From positions 62,001 to 126,000 of the forward strand of contig JBIKIQ010000003.1 in NCBI GenBank assembly GCA_044361535.1: DNA of 64,000 nt, given 5' to 3'. The DNA is from UBA952 sp044361535 (GTDB lineage: Bacteria; Bacteroidota; Bacteroidia; Flavobacteriales_D; Crocinitomicaceae). Positions 7,940 to 16,822 of this stretch are shown one piece after another. The notes below the pieces were generated by a model. That model was not told the DNA's origin and searched no databases. It saw only the letters and a list, made by a program, of their open reading frames with translations. Position 1 is the first letter of the stretch; the number at the start of each line of letters is the position of its first letter. Both the position numbers and the translations under genes were made by a program.

Positions 7940-8788
7940 GTGCTTATAACTCGAAACTTACAGCTTTTTTGGGTTGGCCTCAAGTCATACTTTCAGGCAT
8001 TTTTTTTCATAATTCGTTACGGGTATTTCCTGTACTTAATTATTCCGTTCGTACTTCTATTTGTGATTTATAGATATGGCTATGTGCTACAAAACAATGT
8101 CTTTGATCCCAAACTAGATTCTATAAATAGTCTTGTTTGGTATTTGATTTACGGATTAGTTGAGGTTACAATTGGAATGGTATTAATGTATTTCGCTAAA
8201 TACATGGTAGTGGCAATCCTTTCACCGTTGTTGGCCCATATTTCTGAAAAGACGGAGCGAATACTAACCAAAGAAAAGCAAAAGTATACGTGGAATCAGT
8301 TTAAAGAGGATATTATAAGGGCCGTGAAATTAATGATTCGAAATTTAATGTGGTATTACATTTACTTTGTTTCAATTCAACTAGTCGCATACATATTTTG
8401 GGAGAAACCAAGTGAAAGTCCTTTACAATGGCTTATTATTCTAATTGCTTCCTATTATTATGGATTTAGTTTTCTCGATTATATCAACGAACGAAGAAGA
8501 AGAAATGTAAGTGAAAGTATTATTTTTATTCGAAAGCATAGCGGTTTAGCCATATCAATCGGATTGTTTTATTACCTCATGATTTTTGTGCCAGTTGATC
8601 TCCGTATTTTTTTTGAATATACATTAACGTTTGAGAATACATTTGAGTTGATACGACAACTGTTTTGGTGGGTTTTAGCAGCTTCTGCACCTATTATGGG
8701 AATTGTATCAGCCACATTGGCCATGTATGAAATCGATAAACCTATATCACAACAAATAATTGAACCTTTTGAAAACGAAAACATTTGA
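7940..8788 (+). CDS. EI24/CysZ-like integral membrane protein
   Basis: A 282-residue membrane protein. Hydrophobic segments are seen around residues 30-48, 65-95, 115-140, 160-180, 200-220 and 235-260, with the sequence LAHISEKTERILT between the second and third that is typical of the EI24 domain. CysZ proteins of this family carry sulfate in gammaproteobacteria; whether this distant relative does so is unknown, and the downstream position next to cysS may be chance. The start is GTG at 7940, the only start codon that keeps the full N-terminal amphipathic segment. The stop codon overlaps the ATG of the histidine kinase by one base (TGATG), so translation is probably coupled. Confidence 0.75.
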   Translation: MLITRNLQLFWVGLKSYFQAFFFIIRYGYFLYLIIPFVLLFVIYRYGYVLQNNVFDPKLDSINSLVWYLIYGLVEVTIGMVLMYFAKYMVVAILSPLLAHISEKTERILTKEKQKYTWNQFKEDIIRAVKLMIRNLMWYYIYFVSIQLVAYIFWEKPSESPLQWLIILIASYYYGFSFLDYINERRRRNVSESIIFIRKHSGLAISIGLFYYLMIFVPVDLRIFFEYTLTFENTFELIRQLFWWVLAASAPIMGIVSATLAMYEIDKPISQQIIEPFENENI

Positions 8789-11349
8789 TGCGTTTGATTT
8801 TGAGAAATATTAAAGTTCTATTTACAAAAAATACCAGGCTACTTCTTATCGGGTTGTGTTTCCTTTTTTCTATTAACCTATTTGCTCAAAAAATTAATCA
8901 GGCAGAATATAAACATGTAATTCAAAAGCAAATCTCTAATTCAACACTTCAATCAGATCTTCAAAAAATACATGAATATATAATTCTTGGAAAATACGAC
9001 AAGTCATTAGCGCTGATTAGAAAACACAGAACCAGAAAAGACGTTTCACCAGCAATACGGACATATCTTTCAAACATTGAATATGTGAAGGGAAATTATC
9101 GAATGTCTGAACAGCTTTGTGATAGTGTCCTTCATGATCTTGGAAACAATCCAAAAAACGTATTCTTTATAAGGGCATTGTATTATAAAGCGAAAGCAAT
9201 TTCTGCTCTTGGCGACAATAAGTTAGCATTGGAATTGGTAGAAAAAGCAATAAAATTATCAGATCAAACAAGTGATAAATATATGCTTGCTTCTGGCTAT
9301 TATTACAAAGGGGTTTTTTACGCAGAAACCGGAAAATTTAACGAATCAATCATTAGTTTAGTTAAATCAAAGGCATTAAGTGAAAAACTTAGCGATAAAA
9401 TTAGTTTGGCGGCAACTTTATCCTTTTTAGGATTGTCAAATTCACATACGGGTAAATATGCCGAAGCAATTGACTTAATCAATGAAAGTATCATTATTCG
9501 AATGGAGATTGGTGATAAGCGGGGGTTAGCAAACTCCTATCTTAATATGAATAAGGTATATACGGAGCTTGATGACCGTGAAAAAAGGCTGGAATATGAA
9601 AACAAAAGCTTGGCAATTTGTCAAGAAATTGAAGATCAACAATGTATTAGCGGTCGACTTACTAATATTGGAGATATTTATTTTTTAGAAGGAAATTACA
9701 GCCGGGCAATTACTTATCAAGAAAAAGCATTGAAAATTGCTAAAAAACTTAAGATAAAGTATCGAATTGCAGAAATTCATTTTCATTTGGCCCAAATTTA
9801 CAACGCTCAATCAGCCTTTTCAAAAGCCATTTTACACATTGATACCTGTGCTCAATTAAGAACTGAGAATGAAAACAATGAAGGACTGGCAAGCGCGTGG
9901 GTTTTAAGGGCTCAAATATTAATGAATCAAAAAACCTTATTTGAGGCTCAAGAATCGGCTGAAAAAGCGCTTGAAATAGCCACAAAGTTTAATTTAATTC
10001 ATGTTAAAAGAGACGCGCATAAAATACTAGGAAACATATTTGAACAGAAAGGAGATTTCTCGAAGGCTTTTTTTCATTTAAAGGAATTTCAAATCGTAAA
10101 GGATAGCCTTTTTACAATCGAAAAGTCTAAAGTTTTCATCCGGAAAGAATTAGAAAAAAAATATCAGCTTAATGATTTGAATAATAAAAAGATACAAGCA
10201 CTTAAAGAAATTGAATTGCGCATTCAAAAAGAACGGATGAATCAACTAATTTGGATTGCCATCTTAGTGATTGTTTCCTTATCTGTTGTTGTTTATTTAG
10301 TTTACAACAAGTATCAATCTCAGCGAAAAATCACTTCAGTCGTAACCCAAAATCAAGAATTAAATGCTCAAATTGTTAACCTTGAAAAACAAGCTATTTT
10401 TTCACAAACAATCTCAACCGTAGCCCATGAGTTGAATACGCCACTAGGTGTAATTCTAGCTGGTAATAACGAGCAAAAGAGTATCATTGATACGCTACTC
10501 GAAAAAACTAAAAACACCCTTTCCATTGCTGAAATTGACTTCATAAACAGTGTTATTTCTCAAAGTGAATTTTTTGAGAAGAATAAAACAGGTTTTGAAA
10601 AACGTAAACAAGCGGCTAAAATTTATGATTTCCTTTCAAATTCAACAGATTGGAGTACAGAAATTTGTTCATCAATTTCTCTTGTAATGTCGCAATGGGA
10701 AATGAACGACATACAACTGAATGCTATTCTCACCAGTATTTCAACTCAAAAAATAACTTTTGAGACAGTGCGTTTGGGAGATACTATAATTAAGAATAAG
10801 GAATTATCTAGAGCTCTTGACAATTCTATTTATTCGGCAAGAGAAGTTGTAAAGGAACTGAATGATTTGAGTTCAAATCAATTGAGCACCTTCAATCGTA
10901 CAAGTTTTTCCATTTTTGGGATGCTCAATAAGGTAATTGAAATTAAGGCATTTAATGCAATTCCTGGATTAACCATTGATATCCGAGTTGACAAAAGACA
11001 AACACTACTGTTAGATGAAAAATTATTTTTTCAAACGGCGAGTTTAATTTTGCAAAATATGATTGAGGCCCTTTCCGAGAAATCAAAAAATGCTCTTGTA
11101 ACTATTGAATTTCATCAAGGTGTTGAATTTGATGAACTAAGCCTCAGTAATAATGGCGATAAAATTCCAGAAAATATTCTAAATCAAATATTTGATCGTT
11201 TTTTCACAACAAAAAACAAGGAGCAGCACCGTGGATTAGGATTGAGCATTGTGAAAAACAATATGGAGAGTTTTGGGGGCAAAATTTTCGTGACATCAAA
11301 TGATGAAGAAACAAAATTCACCTTGAATTTTAAAAAGAACTCAAACTAA
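8788..11349 (+). CDS. TPR-containing sensor histidine kinase
   Basis: An 853-residue membrane kinase. A signal or anchor segment covers about residues 12-30. Residues about 60-445 are tandem tetratricopeptide repeats (for example ALYYKAKAISALGDNKLALE, GYYYKGVFYAETGKFNESI, LAATLSFLGLSNSHTGKYAEAI). A coiled stretch and a membrane span (about 485-505) follow. The H-box is TVAHELNTPLG with His547. About 200 residues separate it from the ATPase N-box (NMIEAL, near 757), much longer than in ordinary kinases. The G2 box RGLGLSIV lies near 815. The G1 box reads NNGDKIP, with Asn where Asp is usual. The start is ATG 8788, which overlaps the previous stop; a TTG three bases earlier is less likely. No response regulator is adjacent, so the partner is unknown. 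Confidence 0.9.
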   Translation: MRLILRNIKVLFTKNTRLLLIGLCFLFSINLFAQKINQAEYKHVIQKQISNSTLQSDLQKIHEYIILGKYDKSLALIRKHRTRKDVSPAIRTYLSNIEYVKGNYRMSEQLCDSVLHDLGNNPKNVFFIRALYYKAKAISALGDNKLALELVEKAIKLSDQTSDKYMLASGYYYKGVFYAETGKFNESIISLVKSKALSEKLSDKISLAATLSFLGLSNSHTGKYAEAIDLINESIIIRMEIGDKRGLANSYLNMNKVYTELDDREKRLEYENKSLAICQEIEDQQCISGRLTNIGDIYFLEGNYSRAITYQEKALKIAKKLKIKYRIAEIHFHLAQIYNAQSAFSKAILHIDTCAQLRTENENNEGLASAWVLRAQILMNQKTLFEAQESAEKALEIATKFNLIHVKRDAHKILGNIFEQKGDFSKAFFHLKEFQIVKDSLFTIEKSKVFIRKELEKKYQLNDLNNKKIQALKEIELRIQKERMNQLIWIAILVIVSLSVVVYLVYNKYQSQRKITSVVTQNQELNAQIVNLEKQAIFSQTISTVAHELNTPLGVILAGNNEQKSIIDTLLEKTKNTLSIAEIDFINSVISQSEFFEKNKTGFEKRKQAAKIYDFLSNSTDWSTEICSSISLVMSQWEMNDIQLNAILTSISTQKITFETVRLGDTIIKNKELSRALDNSIYSAREVVKELNDLSSNQLSTFNRTSFSIFGMLNKVIEIKAFNAIPGLTIDIRVDKRQTLLLDEKLFFQTASLILQNMIEALSEKSKNALVTIEFHQGVEFDELSLSNNGDKIPENILNQIFDRFFTTKNKEQHRGLGLSIVKNNMESFGGKIFVTSNDEETKFTLNFKKNSN

Positions 11350-11421
11350 TTAGATTGTAAATCAACCCTTTACACCAAATTAAGTTTAGTACACCACTAA
11401 TTAACCAATCGAAATAAAAAC

Positions 11422-12663
11422 TTATATCGTAATCGTAGAAGAATTAACTGCTTTCAAATGCTTGATTTTCAATATATAATTCCCTTTTTTAAATGGTTTT
11501 AAATTAATTAAACCATGTTGTGTTGAGATAAGTTCTGAATGAACAACCTTTCCCTGCATGTCAATTAGCTCAATGGTAATATCATTCATTTTTCGACCAT
11601 TTTTGGAAATTTGAAGTTGTTGATTATTCGTCATCATGGATGTTACAAAACCCAACTCATTTTTTAACGATTTACGCCGAAGCATAAATTTCTTTTTCGT
11701 TTGTAGTTTTGTTTCTTTGATAGGCTTATTCATATGGATATCCTCCTTCCCAAAATCAACTTCTTTTTTTAGTTTTTGATAATCAGCATCCATCGTATTT
11801 TTCCAAACACGTATGTAATCTACCTCAAACGAATTAGGCAAAATAGTATTTCTATTAATTCCTGGTGCAAATGGTCCTCCTTTAACAGCAATAGATAAAT
11901 TAGCAATTAAGTGCATGGATGTTTTAAAATCGCCTTGGTATTCGCCAACTACTTCTCCATTGACATAAAAGGTTACTCTACCTGGTTCCCATATTCCTGA
12001 ATAAATCACCCACTCATCTACAAGCCTTTGATTGAATTTCAACCACCCGCCCCATCGTTTTGTCACAAAGGGCAACCCTCTCATTTTTATGAATTTACAT
12101 TTGTTTGGACAGTGAACATCCACATGCATTTGATTGTGTTTTTCGCCTTTCATTTCCATGAAGTCTATTTCTTCATTGGGTTCGCCACCATACAGCCAGA
12201 AAGCAGGCCATAATCCTTGTCCAGAAGGTGCTTTAGCTTTGCATTCAAAATAACCGTATTTGAAGGTTTGTTTGCTAAAAGCAACCGAGGTTAGATAATC
12301 AAGCTGAACCTTATTATTTTTAACTTCTACTTGATTTTTTTTGATTTGGTTAGAATCTAGCATCCAATCCGGAAATTCATACCAAGTTGATGTAGTATCA
12401 GCACCCAATGTAAGAATGCCGTTTGAAACATATACCATTTCAGGTGCTGAATACATGCGTGTTTTAAAATCCAACCCGCCCCACTGGTAGCGATCCAACC
12501 ATTTTTCGGAATTAAGCGCTGTTCCGTCAAATTCATCATTAAAATACGGGTGGTACAGCTCAATAGAATCTGAAGTCACTCTCCAAATCAATGAATTATT
12601 TTGACCAAAACTAAAGACAGTAAGTACTAAAGCCGAACATAATAAACTAAGTATTTTTTTCAT
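11422..12663 (-). CDS. Secreted GH16-family beta-glucanase with C-terminal sorting domain
   Basis: A 413-residue secreted glycoside hydrolase. The signal peptide covers about residues 1-20 (cut near SFG-Q). Residues 38-290 form a GH16 domain: FNDEFDGTALNSEKW, YGYFECKAKAPSGQGLWPAFW, and the catalytic motif EIDFME with nucleophile E165, D167 and acid/base E170. The family attacks beta-1,3 or beta-1,3-1,4 glucans such as laminarin, or galactans; which one is not readable here. Residues about 340-413 form a small beta domain (IELIDMQGKVVHSE, KKGNYILKI) of the type A T9SS sorting kind, so export across the outer membrane by T9SS is inferred. It is convergent with the kinase gene and divergent from the MltF gene. 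Confidence 0.9.
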   Translation of the reverse strand: MKKILSLLCSALVLTVFSFGQNNSLIWRVTSDSIELYHPYFNDEFDGTALNSEKWLDRYQWGGLDFKTRMYSAPEMVYVSNGILTLGADTTSTWYEFPDWMLDSNQIKKNQVEVKNNKVQLDYLTSVAFSKQTFKYGYFECKAKAPSGQGLWPAFWLYGGEPNEEIDFMEMKGEKHNQMHVDVHCPNKCKFIKMRGLPFVTKRWGGWLKFNQRLVDEWVIYSGIWEPGRVTFYVNGEVVGEYQGDFKTSMHLIANLSIAVKGGPFAPGINRNTILPNSFEVDYIRVWKNTMDADYQKLKKEVDFGKEDIHMNKPIKETKLQTKKKFMLRRKSLKNELGFVTSMMTNNQQLQISKNGRKMNDITIELIDMQGKVVHSELISTQHGLINLKPFKKGNYILKIKHLKAVNSSTITI

Positions 12664-12679
12664 AATCTATAATTAAAAA

Positions 12680-12687
12680 CAAAGCTA
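12680..12687 (-). promoter_or_regulatory. -7 box of the GH16 gene (TAGCTTTG on the minus strand)
   Basis: The plus strand reads CAAAGCTA, which is TAGCTTTG on the minus strand, 16 bases upstream of the GH16 ATG. A TTG (CAA at 12713-12715) lies 25 bases further up, slightly beyond the usual spacing. Confidence 0.5.
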
Positions 12688-12739
12688 AATAAAACTTTTT
12701 CAGAACTAAATCCAATTTCTTCCGTAAAACGACACTGTT

Positions 12740-14158
12740 TTGAGAATAGTTAAAGTTAGGTATTTTATTTTTGTGTTAGGAACACTGATTCTTTTGGCTT
12801 GTTCGAGTAGGTCTGTTCCCTCGCATGCAAGTGTCAAAATTGATTTAGCACAAATCAAAAAGAAAGGTGTATTAACAATGCTTACCGAAAATACATCCAC
12901 ATCGTATTATAGTTATCGAGAGAATGAACTGGGCTTTGAGTACGAGCTATTAAAGCTGTTTTCAAAACATATTGGCGTGGAGTTACGTGTTAAAGTAGTT
13001 TCTGACGCACGGAAATTTCATGGATTTCTAAATGATGGTGAGGGGGATGTTATAGCATGCAACTATTCAGTAACTCGAAATAGAAGAAAAATTCATAATT
13101 TTTCAATCCCATATCTCAAAAGTAGACAAGTACTCGTTCAACAAAAACCGCACGGGTGGGAGGAAATGTCACCCGAAGAGATTACTAAACAATTGATTAT
13201 CGACCCATCCATGCTAAAAAATCGGACAGTATATGTTCGTAATAACTCTTCCTATTTTCAGCGCTTGGTTCATTTACAACAAGAAATTGGTGATACGATT
13301 TATTTGAAAGAAATTGAGGGAGATCCAGTGGCAGAAGATTACGTTTCTGCCGTTGCCAATGGTGTAATTCCTTTAACAGTGGCAGATGAAAACATAGCCA
13401 AAGTTGCCAGTAAAGAAAATCCTAATTTGGATATTTCAACGGTGATTTCGTTTACTCAATCTATAGCTTTTGGCCTAAGAAAAACCAGTCCTGAACTGAA
13501 AAAAGCATTGGATCTTTGGTTGAAAAACTTTATGAAATCATCAGAGTATTCAGAATTGACAACCCGTTATTTTGGAGCGGATATGCAACCTGAGGAATCT
13601 GTTCCGGTTGAGGATGAGATGATTAAAAAGGGGCAAATTTCTCCCTACGATCATTTATTCAAAGCAGCTGCAAAAAAATACGGAGAAGACTGGTTGCTTT
13701 TGGCGGCAATTGCCAATAAAGAAAGTAGATTCAATCCGCGGGTTATTGGTTTAGGAGGAGCATATGGTATGATGCAGTTCATGCCAATTTCCGGCCCTCA
13801 ATACGGGGTATTTCCAGATTCAAGCCCCGAAGAACAAATTGAAGGGGGGATGAAAATGATGAAAGAACTCCTGAAACGCTATGAGCGTGTTCCAAATCGT
13901 GAAGATCAAATTAAATTTGCATTAGCATCCTATAATGCGGGATATTGCCACATAGATGATGCAATGAAATTGGCTGGAAAAAATGAAATGAACCCGTATG
14001 TTTGGAAAAATAGTGTTGAAGTTATGATTCGCAATTTGTCTAAACCTGTTTATTACAGAGACAATGCTGTTCAGTGTGGAGCTTATCGTGGACATGCGCC
14101 GGATTATGCGAATTCAGTCTACAATCAATACATGAAGTGGAAAGAACAACTTCAATGA
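12740..14158 (+). CDS. mltF: MltF-type membrane-bound lytic transglycosylase (lipoprotein)
   Basis: A 472-residue periplasmic lipoprotein. The lipobox LLAC places the lipidated Cys at residue 21. Residues about 38-275 are an extracellular solute-binding fold of bacterial family 3 type (GVLTMLTENTSTSYYSYREN, GFEYELLKLFSKHIGVEL, DVIACNYSVTRNRR). Residues about 300-465 are a soluble-lytic-transglycosylase domain with catalytic Glu328 in IANKESRFNP, GAYGMMQFMP, and the FALASYNAGYCHIDDA motif. This order is that of MltF, which cleaves peptidoglycan glycan strands to 1,6-anhydromuramyl ends. No ATG is available near the N-terminus; the frame opens after TAA at 12725 and TTG at 12740 gives a proper signal. 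It overlaps miaA by four bases (ATGA). Confidence 0.9.
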   Translation: MRIVKVRYFIFVLGTLILLACSSRSVPSHASVKIDLAQIKKKGVLTMLTENTSTSYYSYRENELGFEYELLKLFSKHIGVELRVKVVSDARKFHGFLNDGEGDVIACNYSVTRNRRKIHNFSIPYLKSRQVLVQQKPHGWEEMSPEEITKQLIIDPSMLKNRTVYVRNNSSYFQRLVHLQQEIGDTIYLKEIEGDPVAEDYVSAVANGVIPLTVADENIAKVASKENPNLDISTVISFTQSIAFGLRKTSPELKKALDLWLKNFMKSSEYSELTTRYFGADMQPEESVPVEDEMIKKGQISPYDHLFKAAAKKYGEDWLLLAAIANKESRFNPRVIGLGGAYGMMQFMPISGPQYGVFPDSSPEEQIEGGMKMMKELLKRYERVPNREDQIKFALASYNAGYCHIDDAMKLAGKNEMNPYVWKNSVEVMIRNLSKPVYYRDNAVQCGAYRGHAPDYANSVYNQYMKWKEQLQ

Positions 14159-15066
14159 TGGAAAGACAACCAAAACTCATTGTAATTCAAGGTCCGACTG
14201 CAAGTGGAAAAACAAAAATAGCTGTAGAGGTGGCAAAATACCTGGATACGGTTGTGATTTCAGCAGATTCAAGGCAGTTTTACAAAGAAATTTCAATTGG
14301 AACAGCAAAGCCCTCTCACGATGAAATGGCTGGTGTGAATCATTATTTTATTGATTCACATTTGCTTACCGATGAGGTTTCAGCAGCTCGTTTTGCAACT
14401 GAGGCCAGAGAATTGATTCTAAAGGAACTATCTCATTTAGAATATCTAATTATAGTTGGCGGTTCAGGACTTTTCATACAAGCGCTTTGCCAAGGCTTGG
14501 ATACCATACCACACGATTTATCCCTTCAAAATGAGCTTACTTCAGAATGGAAAACAAAAGGGTTATCTGATTTTTTAGATGAATTAAAAAATAAAGACCC
14601 CAACTATTTCCAACTAATTGATAAAGAAAATCCACTTCGCGTTATTCGTGCTATTGAGGCTATGCGACTTTCCGGTAAAACAATGACTGAATTGAGATCT
14701 GGGAATGAAAAAGTTAGCTTTGATACTGTTTATTATTTCACCACGGATTTACCGCGAGAAGTGTTGTACAAGCGAATAAATGACCGCGTTGATCAAATGC
14801 TCGTGTTAGGATTGGAAAACGAGGTGCGATCTGTTTATGACCTGAAACATTTAAAATCTTTGCAAACGGTCGGTTATCGCGAGTTATTCGATTTTTTTGA
14901 CGGAAAAATCAGCAGAGAAAGCTCCATAGATTTAGTAAAGCAACATTCTCGAAATTATGCCAAACGTCAAATTACGTGGTTTAAATCACATCACCTCGGA
15001 ACGGTAATTTCTACCGAGTTGGATTATGTTCAAATGATCTACAAGCAAATTTCTCAAAACGGTTAA
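14155..15066 (+). CDS. miaA: tRNA dimethylallyltransferase
   Basis: A 303-residue cytoplasmic enzyme that adds a dimethylallyl group to N6 of adenosine-37 in tRNAs reading codons that begin with U. The P-loop GPTASGKT is at about residues 13-20, followed by the ISADSRQFYKEISIGTAKP motif with the catalytic Asp, the IVGGSGLFIQAL segment, NPLRVIRAIEAMRLSGK, and the C-terminal TVGYRELFDFFDG and YAKRQITWFKS motifs. All fit MiaA, and the length is usual. The start overlaps the stop of the transglycosylase gene as ATGATG at 14155/14158; an upstream in-frame ATG at 14074 lies inside that gene and would add a non-homologous extension, so it was rejected. Confidence 0.97.
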   Translation: MMERQPKLIVIQGPTASGKTKIAVEVAKYLDTVVISADSRQFYKEISIGTAKPSHDEMAGVNHYFIDSHLLTDEVSAARFATEARELILKELSHLEYLIIVGGSGLFIQALCQGLDTIPHDLSLQNELTSEWKTKGLSDFLDELKNKDPNYFQLIDKENPLRVIRAIEAMRLSGKTMTELRSGNEKVSFDTVYYFTTDLPREVLYKRINDRVDQMLVLGLENEVRSVYDLKHLKSLQTVGYRELFDFFDGKISRESSIDLVKQHSRNYAKRQITWFKSHHLGTVISTELDYVQMIYKQISQNG

Positions 15067-15112
15067 AATTCGAGTTAAAATTTTACTAGATTTACCTAAA
15101 AATAGAAATTAT

Positions 15113-15526
15113 ATGAAAAAACAAATTTTAAATCTATCAATGATTTTATTGACTTCATCATTAATTGTCTCTTGTGGAGGGAAAAAGGATGAGAAGGCTA
15201 GTTCTAATGAAGAGGCTTCTTCTAGTGCTAAATCAGAAGTGAAGGAAATGCCAAAAACCGATACTTTAACCGAAGTAAAAAAGGAAGAAGCAGCTGTTGA
15301 TACAAAAAAGGCTGATGCATTAATTCAAGCTTACGAACAAGCGGTTGAATCTAAGGCCATGTTGTTAAATAGACCTCCAATGAGCATGGATGCAGCTATG
15401 CAAGCAATGGATAATTTAGAAAGCGAAATAAAAACATTAGATAAGCAAATTACGGCTTCTCAACTTTCCGATGAACAAAAATCTCGTTTTGCCAAAGCCA
15501 AAGCAAAAAATAAAAGTTTAGGTTAG
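15113..15526 (+). CDS. Small Lys/Glu/Ala-rich lipoprotein of unknown function
   Basis: A 137-residue predicted lipoprotein. The signal MKKQILNLSMILLTSSL ends in the lipobox IVSC, with Cys at residue 21. The mature protein begins with a charged, Ser/Lys/Glu-rich linker (about 23-65), followed by an alpha-helical region (about 66-137) containing DALIQAYEQAVESKAMLLN and AAMQAMDNLESEIKTLDKQI, which could form a short coiled coil. I do not recognise a family. It is followed by a convincing terminator, so it is either the last gene of the mltF-miaA run (46 bases downstream of miaA) or a separate unit; no clear -7 box was found in the gap. Confidence 0.8.
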   Translation: MKKQILNLSMILLTSSLIVSCGGKKDEKASSNEEASSSAKSEVKEMPKTDTLTEVKKEEAAVDTKKADALIQAYEQAVESKAMLLNRPPMSMDAAMQAMDNLESEIKTLDKQITASQLSDEQKSRFAKAKAKNKSLG

Positions 15527-15541
15527 AAATAATTATTTTTT

Positions 15542-15587
15542 AGAGTACGTGTTTTTTAATTAAAAATAGGTACTCTTTCTTTTTTCT
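15542..15587 (+). terminator. Intrinsic terminator after the small lipoprotein gene
   Basis: AGAGTAC (15542-15548) pairs perfectly with GTACTCT (15570-15576), and an inner TTTTT/AAAAA pair around AATT lengthens the stem. A T-rich run follows. It begins 16 bases after the stop codon. Confidence 0.8.
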
Positions 15588-15640
15588 ATACTTAAGTGTA
15601 ATATACTATTATACGAATAACAAGTTTATAATTTTCTAAC

Positions 15641-16783
15641 ATGTTAAAACGAATAATACTAACCATTTTTGTTGCGTGGACATATTGCTCTTTCGCTCAA
15701 TCCGATACTGCTGCACCTAAAAATTTACGCCTTATCCATAAAAATCACTTTGGATTAAGTTTAGGTGGCCCAGGTTTTTTTGGCCCTTATTATGAACATT
15801 TTTTTAATCAAAATTGGAGTATTGAAACAGGTTTTGGAGGACTTTTAGTAATTAATTCAGCATATGTAGGAGGGCGCTATTATTTTGGCGAAAAGGATAA
15901 ATTACAAAGATTCTCACCCTATGTCGGCGCGGCTTTTGGTGCTGGTTTTTACATTGGAGGCGGTGGCTCAGGGGGAATTGATGGTGCTGGAACTCCAATT
16001 GGTTATGTGCCAGTTGGCATTCAGTTTCTAAGCCGGAAAGGGTATGCTTTTTCGCTCGAAGCAGCCTGTCTTTATTTTGCTGATGAACTAATTCCAATGG
16101 GGGCATTGAAAATTCGATTACTCAAAAAGAAGAAGAAAAAGCCAACAAAGATTGAGAATGACAAGAATCCAAAGTCTTCCTCTTTGAAAAAAAATAGGCA
16201 GTATTGTATGGGCATTAATTTAAGTTCTTTTATTAATCCAAACTTTGTATTGCAGGGTAAACCTGATTTATTTTTCGCCTCAAATCCAAATTTTGATTTT
16301 TTTGTTCAAAAAGAAATTTCTTCAAAATATGCCTTGAGATTTCCTGCTAGAATTGGTTTAAATGCAGGTAATAACTGGGAAGGCCGGGTTAATCAATACA
16401 TTTATCGAAATGCAGATAAAGTGATAATTGCTGACCTTGGCTTCGAACCTTTGTTTTATGTGTATCGAAATAAAACGCTTACAGGATATGTTGCTCCTAG
16501 TATAAGTGTTGGATTAGGTAGACAAATACGTAAAGACTATTTAGTTTCTGAATCGCAAGGAGATTATAAATATATTTCAAGAAGTCCCTATACTTATGCC
16601 AAATTTGGATGTTCATTTGGGGTAAGCTGGGCCATGACAAGGTTTTTACAGCTTGGAATGGAATACGGAGGATATGTTGCTAATAATTCATTATCATCAA
16701 GTACATATGACCCTTTAAAAGAATATTACGGTGGATTATTCGGTAAGTATTTTTTGGTTTGTCAATTGGGTGCCAGAAAGTAA
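15641..16783 (+). CDS. Exported barrel-like protein built of two modules joined by a Lys-rich linker
   Basis: A 380-residue protein with a signal peptide (about residues 1-19, cut near SFA-Q). Residues about 30-160 look like a small outer-membrane barrel, with alternating strands rich in Gly and aromatics (GLSLGGPGFFGPYYEHFF, YVGGRYYFGEKDKLQ, PYVGAAFGAGFYIGGGG). A strongly basic linker follows (about 161-190, LLKKKKKKPTK and SSLKKNRQY). Residues 190-380 form a second set of similar strands (YCMGINLSSFINPNF, YALRFPARIGLNAG, FGVSWAMTRFLQLGMEYGGY). I do not recognise a named family. The gene is convergent with the helicase gene and stands alone, with a terminator upstream. Confidence 0.75.
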   Translation: MLKRIILTIFVAWTYCSFAQSDTAAPKNLRLIHKNHFGLSLGGPGFFGPYYEHFFNQNWSIETGFGGLLVINSAYVGGRYYFGEKDKLQRFSPYVGAAFGAGFYIGGGGSGGIDGAGTPIGYVPVGIQFLSRKGYAFSLEAACLYFADELIPMGALKIRLLKKKKKKPTKIENDKNPKSSSLKKNRQYCMGINLSSFINPNFVLQGKPDLFFASNPNFDFFVQKEISSKYALRFPARIGLNAGNNWEGRVNQYIYRNADKVIIADLGFEPLFYVYRNKTLTGYVAPSISVGLGRQIRKDYLVSESQGDYKYISRSPYTYAKFGCSFGVSWAMTRFLQLGMEYGGYVANNSLSSSTYDPLKEYYGGLFGKYFLVCQLGARK

Positions 16784-16822
16784 AAATTTCTTCATTCAGT
16801 TTAAAGCGGCTTAAAAACTAGC

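Noticed and set aside
14074..14154. A longer start for miaA at 14074
   Set aside because: The extra residues overlap the transglycosylase gene and do not resemble MiaA; the P-loop sits correctly with ATG 14155.
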